The notes: generated from the letters alone by a model not told the origin. Shown: positions 1 to 11,855, counted from the stretch's first letter. The stretch is DNA of 64,000 nt from Siderastrea siderea (GCA_964030785.1 OZ034968.1:62265399-62329398); one strand, 5' to 3'. Translations and numbers: made by a program.

Positions 1-1383
1 GTCCCTTGGCACGTCGTTAAATCGAGATTCCACTGTAATTCGAATTGGGGTGCTGTATGATGAAAAATGCTGAAATCCTCATCATTTCGTCCAAAAAGAA
101 CATTCATTTGGAATTAGAAACTGCCAACAATCGATACTTGACCATGCGATAAGTTCATTTTCTCCTATATTTGACCCTTTTTTCTTACAGAGCCTAAATT
201 ATCAAATTATTTTATTGAGATTTTAGTTGTGGAGTTACACCAGCTGGTGTGGCAATAAATAAATGAAGACTTCATCAAACTCCAAACTGTTCAAAATATC
301 TAAAGTTAGAGTTAGAGAGAGTAAGTTGCCGTTGAAAGTCAAGCAGAGAAAACAGCCTCAAATTTGTTTCGAGATAGCGATAAGTTCGAGCTGTCGTGTT
401 CGCGTTATCAAGATTCTTCTACCATATTATATTGTTGGTCTAAACGAGTGAAGGTTTTAGGCTACTCACCACAGCGCTGCTAATGTTAATTCCATATTGG
501 TTTCCTGTGGTCAGTTTACCTTAGTCACTGAAGCCTTCTTCCGCTTTTGTGCACTGAAGTAAACTTAAACGCTTTTCTTAACACGCATTGGTAAGCACAG
601 AGTTTTCTTATTTGCTTGGGTTATAAGCAACAATATTTATTCAAAAAGAGACAAAGAACACCTACTCGTGTTAATATTTTGATCTCTTTGACCTGTTTGT
701 GTTCAAAAACAAAGTTGCGTTATTCTTATTTGGACCTGCTGTTGTTTAAAAACAACTATAGTACGGTGTCTCTATTTAGAGGAAGGTAACACTTCTTAAG
801 TACAGTGTGTTATACTTTTCTAGACTTAACGATTTTGCCAGCATGCAAAACCCGGTTAGAATTAATATGACAAAATGCAACACTTCAGTTTGTTAGATTT
901 ATTCGCCCAAGACCTCTTAAGCTTTTCTACCAAAAGGAAATGGAGTTAGCTTTAGTATAAATGCAGATTCGTTTTTATTTGTTTTTATTACCTGTGACTA
1001 AAATTAAACGATAATTTTGGTGCTACATTGCAGTACGGTTCTCTATTTGTTGCTAAAGAAATGTCCTCTGCTCCTCGTAGTTGTACTGTATATGGCTGTA
1101 CGTTTGAGGGAATATTTATATCAAAAGCCAACCTTGGGAATTTAACAAGTTGTTTACGGTATTCTAGGAATTAGACGTCGTAGGAAATTAACGCGGCGTA
1201 CAGAGCTTATCTAATCATTATTTTCAATTTGGGCACCCTATTTTTATTTTCCTCCCTCGACTGCGATATTCTTGTGATACACTAAAACACTTTCTCCTTT
1301 TTCTGGTGGTATTCTTGTACTGTGGTATTTTTATACTGTGGTTTCAATGTCGAACGTTCATCAAATTGTACAGAGTGAAAACG
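1..1383. other. No gene recognised; possible transposon end at the left edge
   Basis: I see no convincing coding exon here. The first 50 bases include AATCGAGATTCCACTGTAA, which resembles the right terminus of the small pogo-like element near 16.7 kb, so the left edge may be the tail of such an element. The rest is AT-rich with only short chance ORFs. The last part is the downstream flank of the GPCR gene on the minus strand. Confidence 0.4.
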
Positions 1384-2505
1384 TCAAAAGCTGTTAAACC
1401 TTCTTATTTTAGTCAACTGAACGGCCTGGATCGGCGACTCTTTTAAATTCGGCAGCTGGCAATTCGAAATTGTTTTATGGTCAGCCGCCTCCTGATCAGA
1501 AAACGAAGCTGAACTCTTTGCCCTTTGCGATTTGTTGCTGGGTTTTCTTTGTTCGCCTCTGCTTTTACCTCGCAGACACCATATGCGACGCACTGTTTCT
1601 TTCAACGCTTCTCGGTATTTTGGAATTGTCCATGCATATAGAAACGGGTTCAATCCGGAGTTTAAAAACAGAACCGGTTCGGAGAACTTGCTAATGGTTT
1701 TCACCACCGACACTTCCATGCAAGACTCACAGAGCAGCTCTACATGAAGCATTACATACAGCGGAAGCATACAAGCGATAGCAACCCATACAAGAAGGAA
1801 AACAGTTTTCGTCATTTTCTTTTCAGCTCTGACCGTAGTTTCAATCTCATCTTGAGTAGGCTGTCTTCTTGTTTGACTGTTGTATCCCTGGGTTCGTAAG
1901 GACTGCACAAGCTGCCGCTTGATTGTCAAATATATGGAAATGTATAGTCCGATTAACATCCCGCCAAACAAGGTATAGTTCACATGTAAATCAATCCAGT
2001 AAAACATGTCTTGTGGCACACCCATTAAGCGAAGCATGCTGAATAGTAGGGAGTAAATCCACAGTAAAAACATCATGATGAAAATGCGATTTCGATCCAT
2101 CTTTTGACTATATAACAAGGGATAACGCACTGCATTGTACCGATCCCACGCCAAGGAAAGGATGGTCAAAATTGAAGCGTTTACAAAAACGTACGCTGTT
2201 GATTCCCCGACGAGGTACAAAACGTTTCTCTCTTTTCCCATGAAGTTGCTTATTTCGAAGGCTGCGTAGAAAGGTTCTGTTATCAGACCCGTGAAAAGGT
2301 CCGCAACTGCCAGATTAACGACCAAATAACTTGCTGTTCTTCTCAAACGTCCGTATGGGTCCTTGTAAATTGTGAAGCAAAGAAGTGAATTTCCCACAGT
2401 CGCGATAACTCCAACAAGTAAATTGGTTATACCAATTACAAGTGCAGTTATCGAACCTTCTGAGTTCTCAAATTCATCGTTTACACTTGTCTTATTGTTT
2501 GGCAT
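1384..2505 (-). CDS. Rhodopsin-like (class A) G-protein-coupled receptor, intronless
   Basis: A single uninterrupted 373-residue ORF with a true ATG. It should be a seven-pass plasma-membrane receptor signalling through G proteins; the ligand cannot be told from sequence. Class A landmarks are visible: GNSLL in helix 1 (N39), NLAVADL in helix 2 (D69), WDRY at the end of helix 3 (DRY at 121-123), a helix 6 with CMLP (P248), and NPFLY in helix 7 (286-290) followed by a basic helix 8. The short N-terminus carries an N-K-T glycosylation sequon. No cysteine is present at the start of helix 3 or in the second extracellular loop, so the usual class A disulfide seems to be absent. The C-tail is rich in Ser and Lys. 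Intronless receptors of this kind are common in anthozoans (family knowledge). It could be an amine, adenosine, peptide or orphan receptor. Confidence 0.93.
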   Translation of the reverse strand: MPNNKTSVNDEFENSEGSITALVIGITNLLVGVIATVGNSLLCFTIYKDPYGRLRRTASYLVVNLAVADLFTGLITEPFYAAFEISNFMGKERNVLYLVGESTAYVFVNASILTILSLAWDRYNAVRYPLLYSQKMDRNRIFIMMFLLWIYSLLFSMLRLMGVPQDMFYWIDLHVNYTLFGGMLIGLYISIYLTIKRQLVQSLRTQGYNSQTRRQPTQDEIETTVRAEKKMTKTVFLLVWVAIACMLPLYVMLHVELLCESCMEVSVVKTISKFSEPVLFLNSGLNPFLYAWTIPKYREALKETVRRIWCLRGKSRGEQRKPSNKSQRAKSSASFSDQEAADHKTISNCQLPNLKESPIQAVQLTKIRRFNSF

Positions 2506-3029
2506 CGTTACCGAGTGCTTTAACTCAAACGCATAGTTTTATGTTGAAATATTTTTCAACTGACAGAGAAAACCATGCGTCATTCGCAGCCGGTTTTTAT
2601 GTCACTGCAGTTGATGCTTGCAGATCAGAGTTTACAACAAAAGTGAAAGGTTCATTGTTTTCCGAAAAATGTAACTCGGCAATCACCATAATATCATTCA
2701 GCGCATTTATTTTGTTTGATTACAAGAAACAATTGATTCAAAAATAGCGTGGATTGGACATAACTCAATGGTCAAATTATACCGTCAGCTAAGTGATTTC
2801 TTCGTCTCTGCAGTTGTTAAGTAACAAAAAAAATAACTTTAACAAATGTGTGATTGACAATTTTTGATCATTTAATAATTTTTTTACGGCAGATGGATGT
2901 TGCATCGTCAGTGAGTAATTACTGAATACTATTTGAAACAAAATAAAAATGTAAATTTTGTGCTCGTGTTAATATCAGTTGCTCAGCATCTCTCATGCAT
3001 GTGTTCCCTCAGTGAGAAAACATCCCGAC
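2506..3029. other. Upstream flank of the GPCR gene; nothing recognised
   Basis: AT-rich sequence 5' of the receptor gene. It should hold its promoter, but I cannot point to a convincing TATA box or initiator. No coding similarity is visible on either strand. Confidence 0.4.
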
Positions 3030-3745
3030 CAGTATCATCGACATGTTTAACAGCGCTCGGTGTAAAATAAAACAAAAAGAATGAAATGGAATATTTCTTC
3101 GCAGATGTTTATTTATAGTGTACTGAAGCATACTGTCAAAACAACTACCTCGAACAAGATGTGAGGCTACCGCTTGTCAGGTAGATCAAAGATGCAAATT
3201 AGAAATGCAGTGAAACAGTAGGGAATCTGAAACCTTTGGTAAAAAGCTAACTTCTAGGAGAAAAAAAAATATATATATATATATAGGGTCTGAAATAAAG
3301 ATTTTTATTTATTTGTTGACTATCCCCTATTGTGCAAATTATATATTTATATATACACTAAATATACATCTTAACCTCCAGTAGCGGTCAAGCTATATGT
3401 TAAATCCTATATGGTCGTTCACAGGAAGTGATAGCTTAGCCTGTGGTAGCTTCCACATATATAATTTTCAAGTTTGTTTGTAACGCTCAAGTGTCACACA
3501 GGGCTGACACAGCGACCAGTATTTTGTAAAATAAAACATTAAGAAAGTAATTTAAAAATGCATTTTGTTCGTTGTTTACATACAGCAACCATTAAGTAGG
3601 ATACTGAAACGAACTGTCAAAACAATTAACCCGCGCCAGATGTTAGGCTGCTGGTTTGACAAGAAATTGTTGTAATCGGTAACAAAGATGCAAGTAGAAA
3701 ATACAGTGAAACAGTAATGGAGAATCTTAATTCCTGACTTTAAAA
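3030..3745. repeat. Diverged tandem duplication, two copies offset by about 470 bp
   Basis: The segments at about 3030-3240 and 3490-3745 are diverged direct copies. Each has GACCAGTAT followed by GTAAAATAAAAC, then ACTGTCAAAACAA, then CAAAGATGCAA and a block CAGTGAAACAGTA. No protein is encoded. A (TA)n tract lies between the copies at about 3270-3285. Confidence 0.6.
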
Positions 3746-4923
3746 AACGAAAAAAAAAAAGATAACCTACAGCAGGCTGATCTTCCCATGAGCGACCACT
3801 CAAAAGGTGAAGCTTAGGTTGTCGCTGACGATAAGTTGTCGCTTGCAGGCGGTCAGACCCTGTGGAATCCTGTAGTAGTCGGCAAACTACCCAGATATCC
3901 ATACATAAAATCCAAATACTTTACAGTTCCTCTTACTAGTCACAAACATATTTCAAAGTTTTTAACATTATGCTACAAGGACCAAAGAATTACCAAGATG
4001 ATTGCCAGTGCGTGGTTTTGTTTCGTATTGTCTCCGAGTTGCGTGGTGTATGTCGAACGTCGCACATGGGATCGATATAAACCGCTCGATGGGATGAGGC
4101 CAAAACCACGACCCTCATAAGGATCCAATTTTGGGAAAGTGGTATCTGATGGCAGCCACGTATTTTAATACCTTTAAAAAGGTCGGGTTCCCTCCACCTG
4201 GAAGCCGTCGATGTAAAAAGAGTAGGGGCCCGTAACTGCTGCCAACTATCCATTTAGAGGATGGGGGAGGCCTTTGCAGCTCCCCTGTAGTCTTTGTGTG
4301 GAGAAAGAGGTTAATTCCTAAGCAAAGGTGCTCCCAAGCTCAAGATAAACAAACTGGCAATGCAAAACAAAAGGAAAGATCACTCAGGAAAAAAGTTGCA
4401 AGCCAGTGCTATTTGAAGGCAAGTACACTCAAACAGGTTGGTGCAACCTAATCAGTTTGCCAAAATGTTTTCGAACTGTTTTCGAATTGCTATGGGACTG
4501 TTTTGTTTACTTGTAATGGTGACATGAAAAATGTTAGAGACGGCTCGGTGATGTAAAAGTTGATTTATGAAGATCCAAGATCATTTGGCAATTATCATCT
4601 GACGTTAGAAAAGAATAACTCAATTTAATGAAAAATAAAAAAAGAGAAAGTTTTTCGTTGTTATGGTGGATAATCGAGTTCGAGGTTTCGAGGCCTTCAA
4701 TATGGAAAGAGAGTCTTGCTCATTTGAGAAGTAAACATTCTGTATGGAAAATTGAAACAAGGTATTCATTTGCTTCAAAGCTGATTAATTGCAGTGGAGA
4801 TTGGAAGCCAAAGCAGGTATTGTTGCTTTTGTTGCTTTTCGATATCCATAAAGAGTTTTCAAACACTCACTTTTAAATCCATCTCTGCTTACCTAGTCGC
4901 AAAATGAAGCTTAACTTTTCACC
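3746..4923. other. No gene recognised
   Basis: Short overlapping ORFs on both strands, with no family resemblance, signal peptide or splice structure that I could support. Confidence 0.4.
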
Positions 4924-5589
4924 TTAGGCTGGTTCACACTTGTGACATAAGCATAAAGATAAGCATAAGAACGTTCACACTTATGACATGAGCATAAGAA
5001 ACGCGAGGGCTTTAGATTTATAATCCTGGAGGAATGAGACGAGTTGTAGTTTCAAATTAAAAGGGCGGACGAAGAAGAAAACGAAGAAGCGCTCCGTTTG
5101 ATGTTACTGCTTGGAAACGTCGAAGGCGGAAGGAAAAACAACTTGAAAAAAGGCGGAGGTCCTGATGGGTAAGAGAAATATTCACGAAGAGAAAACACCA
5201 AGGGATTATCACAATCGTGCTCGAAATGCGACTGGCGGACCGAGAATTTTATTTCAGGTAGTTCAGGTAGTTAGTAGGGACGGCCTCAGCCAGTTTCTCA
5301 AAAAAAATCCAGCGTGTTTGAAGAAGAAGACGACATTTTGAAACTGCTAATCAGAGCGTGATTGGGAACTATTTTCGCTTGAATTTCTTCTGACAGCAAA
5401 TACTGCTGTTTCGTTATGCTTATGCTTATATGTTGTCCGGTTCACATTTGCCATTACGCTAGTTAAGCATAAGCATAAGCAAAAGAAAAAGTTTCCTTTT
5501 TCTTATGCTTATGCCTCTGCTTATGTAACTACGGTTCACACTACACTTTCTTATGCTTATGCTTATGTCACAAGTGTGAACCAGCCTAA
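4924..5589. mobile_element. PIF/Harbinger-derived element with terminal inverted repeats
   Basis: The left end TTAGGCTGGTTCACACTTG is the exact reverse complement of the right end (CAAGTGTGAACCAGCCTAA). Both continue into GTGACATAAGCATAA-type subterminal repeats. The GGTTCACACT terminus is typical of Harbinger elements. At about 5163-5270 on the plus strand a broken reading frame reads WVREIFTKRKHQG and, after a shift, EMRLADREFYFR, matching the conserved N-terminal stretch of Harbinger transposases; stops follow at once. At about 665 bp the element is an internally deleted, non-autonomous relic. Confidence 0.75.
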
Positions 5590-5756
5590 AGTTTTGTGTT
5601 GTCACTGGGTATCATAGGTATCGTACACTGTGATTGTTACGATGTGCAAGGAAATAATTCGCCTTCAGTTGACATTTTCTTGCTTCTGTAATTGCACCTG
5701 ATTGGAGAACGTTTCGAACCGTCACTCAGATTGGATCCAATTGATTCTAGCTTTTC

Positions 5757-6910
5757 AAACAATTTAGCCTGTTCCAGGCGTTCAGATAGTGGAGCGCGAG
5801 CGAAAAATAAAGCGAGCGAAAGAGCGGGAAAAAAACGAGGGGAGACTGGAGAAGAGGACAAGGGAACGCCTGTGAAATTAATCTTAAAAAGCCCATGCCG
5901 CCCACTTTAGACCGCCGACAGCGGCAGAGAAACATGAACCCAAGGTCAGGTCAAAGTAAACAAGAAAGTTATGTAATTATGCTTACCGAAATAGGTTTCA
6001 CCCGAGTTTGAAGCGTTGGGAAAAGGACTGGCGATGCTTTAAGAAATCTGACATGCCGAATGGACATTGCAAAATTTTCTGCGATACGGAAACGCAAATG
6101 TCATCTCCACTACTGGACCAATGAAGGTAACGAGAACTACAGACGACTTTATATACACATCGGTTTATCAAATTGATGAATAGAAAGCTTTTCACTCTGT
6201 GACGGAATGAACTTCGTCGTCTTCATCGATTGCGATGGCTACGATATGTTTGTTGTTGTTCTTTCCTCCACTCCTTCGAAAGCAGGCTTTCATGACTTTC
6301 ATAAATAATCTAGCCGATCCATTTCTCCTGCTTCTTCTTCGTCTACTTCGATGGCCAGCGCTCTAATTCCGATGCTTTGAAGCTGTTATACTTGGTCTTT
6401 CATGATTACGGCAAACGGAGTGACCACAATTATCTTAGAAACAGCGTTTCTTTGCAATGCGCTGATTAACCTTGGAAATAGTTGAAAGATCAAGCTATTT
6501 CCAATCCTGTTGGAAGAATGGCGATGAGACCTCTTCCCAGAAAGACGTTTTGAAGACAATCTTTTTATTCCATTTGCAAAGTATCCACACTTGTTAAATA
6601 GTTAAGCGCTTGCCGTAAACAGATATTTAACCGTGCGTGACTCGATGGAGGATGACCTTCGCACGGGCACGCCATATCGCATTTCTTGTCTCCGTCAACA
6701 ACCCTCTGGTGTTGACACGAGGTGTCAAATTTGGCCAATCAGAGGGTATACCAGATTCTGGTATACCGGAACGGCTTCCTTTGAGAAAATTTCACAGGTG
6801 TTCCCTCGTCCTCTCCCCCAGTCTTCCCTCGTTTTTTCCCGCTCTTTCACTCGCTTTAGTTTTCGCTCGCGCTCCACTATCTGAACGCCTGGAACAGGCT
6901 ACAAACAATT
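5757..6910. mobile_element. Inverted-repeat transposon of about 1.15 kb carrying a helicase relic
   Basis: About 125 bp at 5757-5885 (GCCTGTTCCAGGCGTTCAGA followed by GAGCG-rich sequence and a GGGAACGCCTGTGAAATT end) recurs as an inverted copy at 6786-6910. The interior holds the RecQ-like pseudogene listed separately. The TIRs are imperfect and I could not define target-site duplications. The superfamily cannot be assigned from this copy. Confidence 0.7.
6330..6575 (-). pseudogene. RecQ-like DEAD/DEAH helicase fragment (dead)
   Basis: The minus strand reads LGRGLIAILPTG, the region around the Walker A motif. After a one-base shift it continues GNSLIFQLFPRL, then KIIVVTPFAVIMKDQV and, past a stop codon, QLQSIGIRALA. 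This is the ATP-binding N-terminal core of a RecQ family DNA helicase, with the Walker A lysine position disrupted (GNS where GKS is expected). One stop before the block, one frameshift inside it and one stop after MKDQV show it is not functional. It lies between the two inverted repeats, so it was probably cargo or an accessory gene of that transposon. Confidence 0.7.
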
Positions 6911-7467
6911 TGTTATGAACAGTCGGCACTATACTTGCAATTAGGGGCCTGGCATGGCCTGACCAGGGACCGATTCAAAAAACTATCGCGAAAATTACTG
7001 AATCACGAAGAAATAGTCTGCCACATTAAGACAACTAGGAAGAGAATTAGTAGTCTTAGCAGGTGTGGGAAAGTTTAGGTGAAAAGTCAACAAATTACAA
7101 CTTGTCAAAAAATCTATAAAATCCGACACCCCTGATTTAAAATAATGTGCCCCCCCCCCTCCCCCCCATTGTAAGCATACATACATCTCACTGTTGGATT
7201 TCATTTATTCAACTTGTCTATAAGTTTCATACTTGTGAGGTTTACCATTTCTGGGTTGCCCTTTACATGGTGGATGAGACCTTGGAAACGATAATTTTCC
7301 AAACAACGTTGTTTCACACTTTCGTTGGCTTCAACTCGGCCACTTTTGCGCTTTTTTCTGGGAGGGGAAATAATTTTATCTGCACTTGGTACTCTAATTG
7401 ACCTAACTAGACAAGTAGCCTCACTTAAAATTATAAAATTATGGGCCTTAGTTTTAACGAACTTGTG
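6911..7467. other. No gene recognised; 3' flank of the pentraxin pseudogene
   Basis: Contains a C-rich homopolymer tract near 7147-7170 and no supportable exon. Confidence 0.4.
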
Positions 7468-7902
7468 TTATGCCTGGCACGTAGATGGGGTGATTAAGGC
7501 AGATTCTGCATTTTCTTTACAAGACTCGACAAAATCATCCCAAATTACCACCGGATTTCCTTTTGTATACCCCTGGCACGATTTGGCGATTTCACGTATT
7601 TCTTCATCTGTGAGAATTCTGTTCCATAAGGCGAACCCACTAATATGCATTTCGCCCCTATCTGCGTATTTTTCCATTTCCTTACGTTTTGGATGCCCAT
7701 TAAAGTCATGCACTCGCCTCCACGCCTCACAAGTGCCCGACAGTGATTGATATATTGAGGCCTGGGTCTTTGAACTTGGACTCCATCTCTATAGAATTTC
7801 GCGCCATCTGGAGCGTACATGTCAGCATCTGGTGTACTTGCCCTCCATGATACACATAAATGATACCACCTTTTTTTCTGCATATCTTTAAGTTCCACGC
7901 GG
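7468..7902 (-). pseudogene. Pentraxin 2, C-terminal half and stop (last exon)
   Basis: The acceptor TTTTCTGTAG precedes the exon. The first frame gives RWYHLCVSW and YRDGV then GGECMTLMG, the typical mid-pentraxin strand pattern. The reading then has to move one frame near 7710 to give MHISGFALWNRILTDEEI and VIWDDF, ending STCQA and TAA at 7468. The frame change falls in the run GTAAGGAAATGG, which suggests an indel. The ending STCQA is shared with the intact paralogue at 40.9 kb. The previous exon ends in phase 0, whereas this acceptor needs two carried bases, which may be a further lesion. Confidence 0.75.
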
Positions 7903-7984
7903 CTACAGAAAAACAAAGCGAAAATTAGAAACAAGCTAGTACAACATGCTAATCATACCTTTTTAGACTCTCGAAGGGGGTTTT

Positions 7985-8170
7985 TTTGAAGTCCTGGAGA
8001 ACCGAAATCGTTGCCATGGAGCCCAGAGCATAAAAGCTTTATTCTGCTTGGAGCACAGACAAAATAATGATCCAAGCTAAATAGAGCCTAGAGAACAGCC
8101 ATAGAGCCCAAAAGAGCCCTGCAGCTCTACATTTGTTTAGCCTGGAGCCCTGGAGCCCAACCCCACTGGG
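7985..8170. other. Degenerate GAGCCC-rich short repeat
   Basis: Repeated motifs of the type GGAGCCC, TAGAGCCC and AGAGCCC at irregular spacing within the intron between the two halves of pentraxin 2. The unit is not constant and no product is implied. Confidence 0.35.
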
Positions 8171-8679
8171 ACCTTGTCTTTTGGGACCATACAAAAATAA
8201 CTGGCGTCGGATACCCAACCGTTCCCTAAATGCCGTCTAAGAAGGGTTTACTTTAGTCTACCATTACAAGAAACAGACAATTTGTATATTTAGTCCAAGT
8301 TCATCATCATCATTATCATGATCATCATGATCATCATCACCATCTCCTTTATTTAAACACGATAAACATTTTAAAGTTTTAAAGCCCATCTAAATGGAGT
8401 ACGTCCAACGTAAAGTCACAAACATCCCTCTATGACCTTTATATTTAGGATATGATGTCGTTAAACATAGGTGCACTGCATCCACACTGAATTTGACGTT
8501 CTTAATAGCAAATTAGTCGCGGCCTTTATCGTATCTAGTGTCTTAAAGTTACCTCCAAACTAAATTTAAAGGAGTAGTTACTTAGTGTCAGCTGTACCTT
8601 GGACTATGAACCACGACCGATTGGTTTTGGGTTTATAACAAAAAATTCAAAGATTCCCCAAGGCCTTGAAATTCCTTAC

Positions 8680-8945
8680 CATCTTTTGTTTATAAAATGC
8701 ATGCCCTGGCTCTTTCGAAAACAGTGTAAATGCGTGGTAATCATATGCGGTGGGATACGAGAGTCCCCAGCCATAGACATAATTCCGTTCACTTGGTTTG
8801 TATGTCACCAAATTGTAATTCGTATAGCTATCGCTGGTTATCTTCACCCAGATGCCTATAGTCATTCGTGACAGCATTTGAGGGAGTTTAGTAATCTTAA
8901 CTTGGTCACGTGACATATACTTGGTGTTCGGCTTGATGTCATAAC
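8680..8945 (-). CDS. Pentraxin 2, N-terminal half (internal exon of the decayed gene)
   Basis: Bounded by a TTTCTTTTTTCAG acceptor and a GTAAGG donor, with no internal stop. The peptide begins YDIKPNTKY, and MTIGIWVKI is the equivalent of the conserved T-x-C-x-W-x-K strand of pentraxins. It joins the TSP1 exon in phase 1, as the paralogue at 44.2 kb also requires. This is the only exon of the locus without a visible lesion. Confidence 0.7.
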
Positions 8946-8965
8946 CTGAAAAAAGAAAAAAACAA

Positions 8966-9055
8966 ATAGTCCCGGGTTCAAATCCTTAGCCATGCTTGTA
9001 AATAGCCCACTGCTAAGCCTCTTACCAGTTGGGGTTTTAAAATGTTTATATTTCT
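8966..9055 (+). repeat. Tail fragment of a tRNA-related SINE
   Basis: GTCCCGGGTTCAAATCC resembles a polymerase III B box. It is followed by ATGCTTGTAAATAGCC and a CAGTTGGGG motif that I recognise as a dispersed anthozoan repeat. The A-box half is missing. It sits about 20 bp upstream of the pentraxin 2 exon acceptor (minus sense). Confidence 0.5.
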
Positions 9056-9083
9056 TTTTGTAATGTTACTTTCAGAGTTTTAC

Positions 9084-10550
9084 AGTGTCCTTTCCTGCTA
9101 GCAGAGGCCCCTTTTCTTTTGTATTCGCTGAGCTGACGGACGGGACGAAAAGGGACCTCTGCCATGGGTCGAAACTCCCTTTGATCCAACCGCCGTCCAT
9201 GGTCGTGGACGGCGGTTTCCGAAACGCATGCTCCCTGTATTGTTTGCTGACCGTGACTTGAGCCCACTGTATCTCGCGCATTCCTTTACAATTATTCCGC
9301 TGTCATTTAGTGAGCCCGCATAGTAACATGCCATCCTGGAAAGAGAACTAAACTCGTGAAGAGTTACAACGTTTACTTTCTCTCGTTTTTGTTAACATGG
9401 ACGACGGAAAGGTGAACAATCGAAAGAATAAGCTCTAAGAAACACTCGACAAGTAAGGATTGGAATTTAGAGCGAAGAAAACATCTGTCAAGGCGAAGGA
9501 CAACCTTTCACCTCCAAAGATTTTTCGAGCCGCGGACTTTCTGCGAAATGCTCCAATACTTCTACGAGTCTACGGTAGAGTAAATTACACATTTGATTGT
9601 AAATTTGTATATCGAAATTACTTTTTAATTGAGGGATTCTTCATATTCCTTACAGTTTTCGTAAAAGTTTTGAAAAACGTGCACAGTTCGCATCACCAAA
9701 TGCTCTTCAAAATAACTTGCACATCGAGCGAAATCGCTTGCACGTAGCTTCCCTCGAAGAAAGAATTGAACGCGTTTGGTCTTCAGAGACAAGTAAAGGC
9801 GTGTTTTAATAAATGTATTATTTAGAAAAGCTTACTGTCTCTTCTTCTGTGTACCTTCATTCATAAAATTTCAAAAAGTAGTAATCTGACCTAAACAGAC
9901 ACAAATGCTCTGTTGTGGTTTGATTTCACGCGCGAGACAACATGAGAAATCTCTTGCGGAAATTTTCAAAATTTTGACTTTGAGATTGTATTTTTTGGCT
10001 AATTCTTAATTGACAACTGGCGTATTTTATTTAAAAGTAATAAATTTTAACTATTCTAGATCAAGTGAGTGTTGTTTTTTCGAACCTATAAATTGTCCTT
10101 TCGTACTGCACATGGGTTGTTTATTACCAACTGCTAATTTAGTGAAGCGATTATAAAACACGCAGCCTTCAATGGGTTAAATTCTCTTTGATTCCTGGAG
10201 TTGTGGTCATGTTAAGAAAGCTTCCTTGTCCAGATAACTTGAAATTAATACCTTAGATTAGAAAACAACTATCTCTAGACGAACTGTCTACTTTTTTTAG
10301 GGTTTTGGTGAACTCGCCATTCGCGACTACAAAACTGTGCAGGTGTTTTTTGGCGCGCTAGTTGAGAAAGAAGGGAATCGTCAGCTGATCACGTGCTAAA
10401 AGCATCACGTGACGTTTCGGTCGCTAAGTAACCGTGGCGCATGCTCAACACAGTTCATTTCGACCCATGGCAGAGGTCCCTTTTAGTCCCGTCCGCCAGC
10501 TCAGCGAATACAAAGGAAAAGGGTCCTCTGCTAGCAGGGAAACAGTGTCC
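9084..10550. mobile_element. Non-autonomous inverted-repeat element, about 1.47 kb
   Basis: About 90 bp at 9084-9172 (CCTGCTAGCAGAGG, then GTATTCGCTGAGCTG and GGGACCTCTGCCATGG) recurs inverted at 10457-10550. No transposase remnant is visible inside. The left arm is followed by a 10-bp-stem hairpin at 9190-9215. It is inserted in the intron between the TSP1 and pentraxin 2 exons. Confidence 0.7.
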
Positions 10551-11110
10551 CCGTTTAGCACTGCCGTGCCAAATACTCAGACACTTAAATTAAGTTAAAT
10601 TTAAAATTTAAAATCAAACACACAAAATCAAATTGATATTCAAAGATTTTGTATATAAAGGCTGTGCTAGACTGAAAGAACTGAAAGCATGTATTTAGTA
10701 CGTATTTAGCATGTAAATCAAAAGGATTTTTAATTTAGTAACTTCATGGTAATTTTCCTTCGATTATTTGTATTTTTATTACCACGTTGTGGTGTAGGCC
10801 TCATCGTTACAGATTAATTTTATTATTTATTATTAACAGCTTAGTGTTGTGTTTGATGTCAAGAATAAACAGAATACGGGATACCAACTTGTCACTGTGC
10901 GCTTGGGCTAAACAACCCAAAAGAATTAGCTTATTTTTAACAGTGCAAAGACGTCAAAACCTTAAATTATATCACTATTAAAAACGACGCACGCTCCCAA
11001 GATTTTCCGAATGTTCTCATTGTCTCCTTATGGAATTTTATAGTTAGAGGTGAGAAAAGTTAGAGCGAAGCTTTCATTAAGATATACGGAAAATAGTTTG
11101 TGAAACTCAC

Positions 11111-11294
11111 TTGAGCGACATTTGTGTGTATTGCATTCTTGTTTTTCTTTAGCTGGTCCGAGGCCACTGCAGTCTTTTCCACCACGACTCGGCGGAGGAT
11201 TGTTACAATTTCTTACGCGTACTTGTATTCCTCCGCCCACACGTCAAACTGCACGGATAAAACTCATACCATTCGGAGTATCCTCCATCAACGG
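11111..11294 (-). pseudogene. Thrombospondin type-1 repeat exon with a +1 frameshift
   Basis: Acceptor TTTCTTCACAG and donor GTGAGT. The first frame reads [17 protein letters not shown]; one extra base in GTGGGCGG then moves the frame to GIQVRVRNC, followed by GGKDCSG and CNTHKC. Together these give the TSP1 pattern (W, CSxTCGxG, R-x-R-x-C and the later cysteines). TSP1 repeats bind glycosaminoglycans and other extracellular partners. The single extra G can be mutational decay or an assembly indel. The exon ends in phase 1 and joins the next exon in frame. Confidence 0.8.
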
Positions 11295-11855
11295 CTGTGA
11301 AGAAAGGAAAATTTGTCCACGAAACCGTTTTAGTTAAATATTTTAAGGATTTACCAACCTGGGGCCCGTTTCTCGAAAGTCTCGATAATTTTTCGGGCTA
11401 TTCTATGGGCGTAAAATTTACCTTAAAGATTCAAATTTTGTCGGTTTTTAAAGCTAAGAAGTAAATTCTAAGTTAACGAAACAAGTCGAGCTGGTTTGCG
11501 GGATAAAAGCTACACCACTATTCTATAGGTTTTAAAATACTGCTCGGGGCCCGAAAGTCACCAGGACTTTCGAGAAACGGCCCCACGCCATGAACTCATT
11601 TGGTTATTCCAGCGAGTAACAACATACATGCCAGTAGCAGATAATTAATTAAAAGGGGGGAAATCAGCAAAAACGTATCCTCCAGGGAAAGGAAGAAAAT
11701 ACCTTGTGATGAGAAATACTCTTCTAGATAACATTTTGCAAAACTCAGTTTTAAAACAGTCAGCCAGTATCTTTCAGAAATATTTACCTTCAGGAACATG
11801 GCATTGAGAAGTCTTCCTGACAAATGATGCCAGCGAGGAATCTCTTCTTACTTAC

